Source of the DNA: Streptomyces sp. NRRL F-5126
GTDB taxonomy: Bacteria > Actinomycetota > Actinomycetes > Streptomycetales > Streptomycetaceae
DNA: 64,000 nucleotides
Direction: 5' to 3'
Assembly (NCBI RefSeq): GCF_000721265.1
Contig: NZ_JOFZ01000004.1
Span: forward strand, 558,001-622,000
Below, one piece after another: positions 61,618 through 64,000 of this stretch (positions within the stretch are counted from its first letter, which is position 1; each line of letters begins with the position of its first letter). The position numbers and the translations under genes were made by a program. The notes beneath the pieces were generated by a model. That model was not told where the DNA came from. It did no database searches and saw only the letters and a program-made list of their open reading frames with translations.

Positions 61618-62163
61618 GTGTTCGAGTATTTCACCGACCGCGCGAGGCGCGCCGTGGTGCTGTCCCAGGACGAGGCGATCGCACTGGGACATGACTTCAT
61701 CGGCACGGAGCACATCCTGCTCGGCCTCATCGGCACCGAGCGGAGCACCGCCGGAGACGTATTGCGGGAGCACGGCGTCGAGTTGACGCGGGCCAGGCAG
61801 GAGACCGTGCGGGTCCTGGAGGCTGCCGGCGTCGCAGCCTGCGGCGGCCGACCCGCGAAGGAAGCACTGTCGGCCATCGGTATCGACGTGGACGAGATTC
61901 AGCGGCGGGCCGATGCCGCATTCGGCCTCGGCGCCTTCCAGTACCCCAGGCCTGCCTACACGCCGGACGCCAAGAAAGCCCTCGAACACACCCTGCGGGA
62001 GGCACGAGCACTGGGCCGCGAGACGTTCGGCACGGAACATGTGCTGCTCGGCCTGCTGGCAGCAGGGGAAGGCCGCGGCCTGGAAGTGCTGGCGGCACTG
62101 GGGAAGGACCCTGCCGCCCTGCGCGAGGCGGTACTCGCGCGGGCCGCGGTCAAGGACTCGTAG
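61618..62163 (+). CDS. Stand-alone Clp N-domain (ClpC adaptor-like) protein
   Basis: 181 residues from GTG 61618, two bases after the HTH gene stop, with AAGGAGG just inside that gene. Two Clp-N repeats are visible: FTDRARRAVVLSQDEAIALG with FIGTEHILLGLIGTE, and TPDAKKALEHTLREARALGR with FGTEHVLLGLLAAGE. No AAA+ domain follows. It may recruit damaged proteins to ClpC or act as a decoy N-domain. Its expression is likely stress-induced by loss of the HTH repressor. Its end overlaps the convergent DDN-type gene by 14 bases. Confidence 0.9.
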   Translation: MFEYFTDRARRAVVLSQDEAIALGHDFIGTEHILLGLIGTERSTAGDVLREHGVELTRARQETVRVLEAAGVAACGGRPAKEALSAIGIDVDEIQRRADAAFGLGAFQYPRPAYTPDAKKALEHTLREARALGRETFGTEHVLLGLLAAGEGRGLEVLAALGKDPAALREAVLARAAVKDS

Positions 62164-62662
62164 CCGACGCGCTTGACTCCGGGGTCGGCGTGATCTCGAC
62201 GAAGGGAATGTGATCGCGGCCGATGGCGTAGTAGTCCTCGGTGCTGCCGTCGGTCTCTATGCCGCAGACAGCCATGAGGCGGCGGGCGGTCCGCGGGTGG
62301 AGGGGCGCGTACTCGGCCATGGCGCGTCCGGATTCCTCGGGCGTCATGGGCCGGGCGACGGCCTTGGTGCGGTGTCGTCCGACCTGGATCGTGACGTGCG
62401 GTGTGTGCTGGATGTTGCGGTACCACTGCGAGGTGGGCCCGAAGCCGGAGGCCAGGTGGTAGGCGCCGGTCCCCGGGACGCGGCCGGTGATCTCCACGAC
62501 GACCTGGCGGGGCAGCCCACTGCTGCGGCCGGTGTGCGTCAGCAACATGAGGCGGCTGCCCGTGACAGCGCCCAGGTGCCAGCGGTACAGGTGGATCGGG
62601 GCACGCGCGATCAGGCGGCGCCAGCCGGTCGGTGACGGGGTGGCTCTTACCTTGCGCGGCAT
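62150..62662 (-). CDS. DDN-type F420-dependent (nitro)reductase family protein
   Basis: 170 residues from ATG 62662. The split-barrel flavin-like domain of deazaflavin-dependent nitroreductases is visible: HLYRWHLGAVTGSRLMLLTH with TGRSSGLPRQVVVEI, YHLASGFGPTSQWYRNIQHT and PHVTIQVGRH. Members such as Ddn use F420H2 to reduce quinones or nitroimidazoles and protect against redox stress. The family is nearly confined to F420-making actinobacteria, matching the host. Confidence 0.9.
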   Translation of the reverse strand: MPRKVRATPSPTGWRRLIARAPIHLYRWHLGAVTGSRLMLLTHTGRSSGLPRQVVVEITGRVPGTGAYHLASGFGPTSQWYRNIQHTPHVTIQVGRHRTKAVARPMTPEESGRAMAEYAPLHPRTARRLMAVCGIETDGSTEDYYAIGRDHIPFVEITPTPESSASATSP

Positions 62663-62789
62663 CACGGCCCCTTCTGCGCCTGGAGTGTGTTCTCGCGATG
62701 ACGCTCCGGCAGCGCATGCCGCTGAACGCCCATCGCCACCAAAGACGGCCCACCCATCCTTGCACAAGGCAAGAGAACCGGGCGGAGTT

Positions 62790-63563
62790 TCAGCGAACGG
62801 GCGGCTCGGCGCCGGCGAGGCGTGCCGACAGCCGGTGTGCGGCGCCGACGACCGCCTCCGCGGTCCCCAGCACTGCCTGTGGCGGTAGCCGGAAGACCGG
62901 CGCGGACACGTTCATCGCGGCAACCACGCGGCCGCGGTGGTCGTACACCGGCGCCGCAACCGCGATGAGCCCCGGTTCCATCTCCTCGATGGCCAGCGCG
63001 TACCCGTGTTCGCGTTCCCGGCGCAGCCGCTCCAGCACGGCCGCCACCTCGCGAGGAGCCGCGTTGGTGCCGGGCATCAGTGCCTCGCCCTCGGTGGCCA
63101 GGAGCGCCGCCACCTCCTCGTCCGGCCGATCGAACAGCAGGGCCCGGCCGGCAGAGGTGCAGTTCAAAGGCGAGGTGCGGCCGATCCACTCGTGCGCCTG
63201 GAGCGTGCGCGAGGTGCGCTCGGTCAGCACGGTCACCACGCCGTGCCCGGACAGCACCGTCAGATAGGCCGGCTCGCCGACCCGGTGCACCAGCTCACGC
63301 AGCACCGCCGGGGCCTCACGGTGCAGCCTGCTCTCACCGGCCGACGAGGCCAGTGCCAGCAACTGGGGGCCGATGCGGTAGTGCAGGCTGCTCGGATCCC
63401 GCTCGGCGAACCCCTCCTGCGCCAGGACTTTCAACGTCCGTGACACCTGGGACTTCTCCCTGCCCACCGCCTGGGCCACGTCCTGGACGCCCATCGGACG
63501 CCGGCCGAGGGCACGCAGGATGTCCAGTGCCCGGTGCACGCTGCTGAGGCTCTCGCTACCCAT
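62790..63563 (-). CDS. IclR family regulator
   Basis: 257 residues from ATG 63563. Winged-helix HTH: LSSVHRALDILRALGRRPMG, then VQDVAQAVGREKSQVSRTLK with VLAQEGFAERDPSSLHYRIG. The effector domain has GRTSPLNCTSAGRALLFDRP (the usual P-L-x-x-TxxGRAxLA block) and EEMEPGLIAVAAPVYDHRG. It is divergent from asnB with 79 bp between them. GTGCGTATACAGCA near 63584 and GTGCGGTATAGCAG at the asnB start are similar direct repeats that could be its sites. Confidence 0.92.
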   Translation of the reverse strand: MGSESLSSVHRALDILRALGRRPMGVQDVAQAVGREKSQVSRTLKVLAQEGFAERDPSSLHYRIGPQLLALASSAGESRLHREAPAVLRELVHRVGEPAYLTVLSGHGVVTVLTERTSRTLQAHEWIGRTSPLNCTSAGRALLFDRPDEEVAALLATEGEALMPGTNAAPREVAAVLERLRREREHGYALAIEEMEPGLIAVAAPVYDHRGRVVAAMNVSAPVFRLPPQAVLGTAEAVVGAAHRLSARLAGAEPPVR

Positions 63564-63642
63564 GCGACCACCCTGCCCCACGCGTGCGTATACAGCAACT
63601 CACGATGTACCCTGCGCACCCATCCGCCTATCGTCGTGCCGC

Positions 63643-64000
63643 ATGTGCGGTATAGCAGCGATCCACAGCTTTGACGGAAACATCGGCACCGTGTGCGCCA
63701 CAGCGGACGCGGAGGGCATGCTCGCCCGGCTGGCCCACCGCGGACCCGACGACAAAGGGACACGCACCCTCGGCGAGCACAGCTGGCTGGGTCACCGCAG
63801 GCTGTCCATCGTCGACCTGGACGGCGGGCACCAGCCCCTTGGCGAAGCGGCCGACGGCGACTGGTCCCTCGTGTGCAACGGCGAGATCTACAACCACCAG
63901 GAACTGCGCGGCCAACTGCCCGCCGGCGCGTTCGGCTCCTGCTGCGACTGTGCGGCCGCCCTCGCGCTGCTGCGCACCGAAGGCGCCGACGGCCTGCGCC
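63643..64000 (+). CDS. asnB: Glutamine-hydrolysing asparagine synthase, N-terminal part (3' end outside window)
   Basis: 119 codons from ATG 63643. It begins MCGIAAIHSF, so Cys2 becomes the N-terminal nucleophile of the Ntn glutaminase domain once Met is removed. RGPDDKG and HRRLSIVDLDGGHQPL, then VCNGEIYNHQELR, are the AsnB glutaminase signatures. The synthetase domain is cut off by the window edge. It makes asparagine or amidates a related acid; AsnB-like proteins in Streptomyces can also serve secondary metabolism. Likely controlled by the divergent IclR regulator. Confidence 0.93.
   Translation, partial: MCGIAAIHSFDGNIGTVCATADAEGMLARLAHRGPDDKGTRTLGEHSWLGHRRLSIVDLDGGHQPLGEAADGDWSLVCNGEIYNHQELRGQLPAGAFGSCCDCAAALALLRTEGADGLR

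Overview
The window is very GC-rich (about 70% or more), tightly packed and full of GTG starts, twin-arginine or long Ala-rich signal peptides, secreted hydrolases and TetR, LacI, GntR, LysR and IclR regulators. That is the style of a Streptomyces or closely related actinomycete chromosome arm. No rRNA, tRNA, CRISPR array, intact insertion sequence or PKS/NRPS gene was seen. All calls come from reading the sequence and from family knowledge; no database search was run.

Layout. 1-3414: operon end with an MFS (MHS-type) carrier, an SDR, a ketopantoate-reductase-like enzyme and an M20 peptidase. 3.5-9.4 kb: secreted GH92 alpha-mannosidase, an HTH regulator, a G1 glutamic peptidase and an S1 serine protease. 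9.4-10.9 kb: a divergent TetR/methyltransferase pair. 11.0-16.0 kb: GntR regulator plus a nanA-nanK-nanE-nanT-like sialic acid catabolic operon. 16.1-20.2 kb: TetX-like flavin monooxygenase with TetR, a methyltransferase, an FBP zinc protein and an SDR. 20.2-31.8 kb: LacI regulator, a YtfQRT/YjfF-type (galactofuranose-class) ABC importer, a DUF4965 secreted protein and a GH127-type arabinofuranosidase. 32-35.3 kb: TetR, aromatic flavin monooxygenase, methyltransferase, CrcB/FluC. 35.5-41 kb: GH13 debris, a ricin-lectin beta-propeller protein, GH35 beta-galactosidase, a scar of a lost sugar permease and a second LacI. 41-45 kb: AlkZ-like DNA glycosylase beside a UvrA paralogue. 45-51.1 kb: AKR/TetR, HTH-TPR regulator/neprosin, MDR oxidoreductase/LysR. 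51.1-52.1 kb: a graveyard of nanE, tnpB and methyltransferase fragments. 52.1-59.1 kb: one 2317-residue secreted protein joining GH92 to a PAP2-type acid phosphatase. 59.3-64 kb: small housekeeping or stress genes, ending in a truncated asnB.

How it works together. The perfect palindrome GACAACGTTGTC occurs about 40-55 bp upstream of three secreted-enzyme genes (GH92 at 3583, S1 protease at 8407, GH92-PAP2 at 59085). Close variants precede the ABC sugar-binding protein and the DUF4965 gene. The simplest reading is one dispersed regulon for breaking down mannosylated glycoprotein or phosphomannan (fungal or yeast cell wall), controlled by the LacI protein encoded at 20244-21266. The sialic acid operon, with its own GntR operator, fits the same glycoprotein-scavenging lifestyle.

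The window is also rich in readable local operators: tandem TetR boxes at 45942-45990, tandem HTH boxes at 61324-61369, and a TetR operator at 10078-10115 that contains both divergent start codons.
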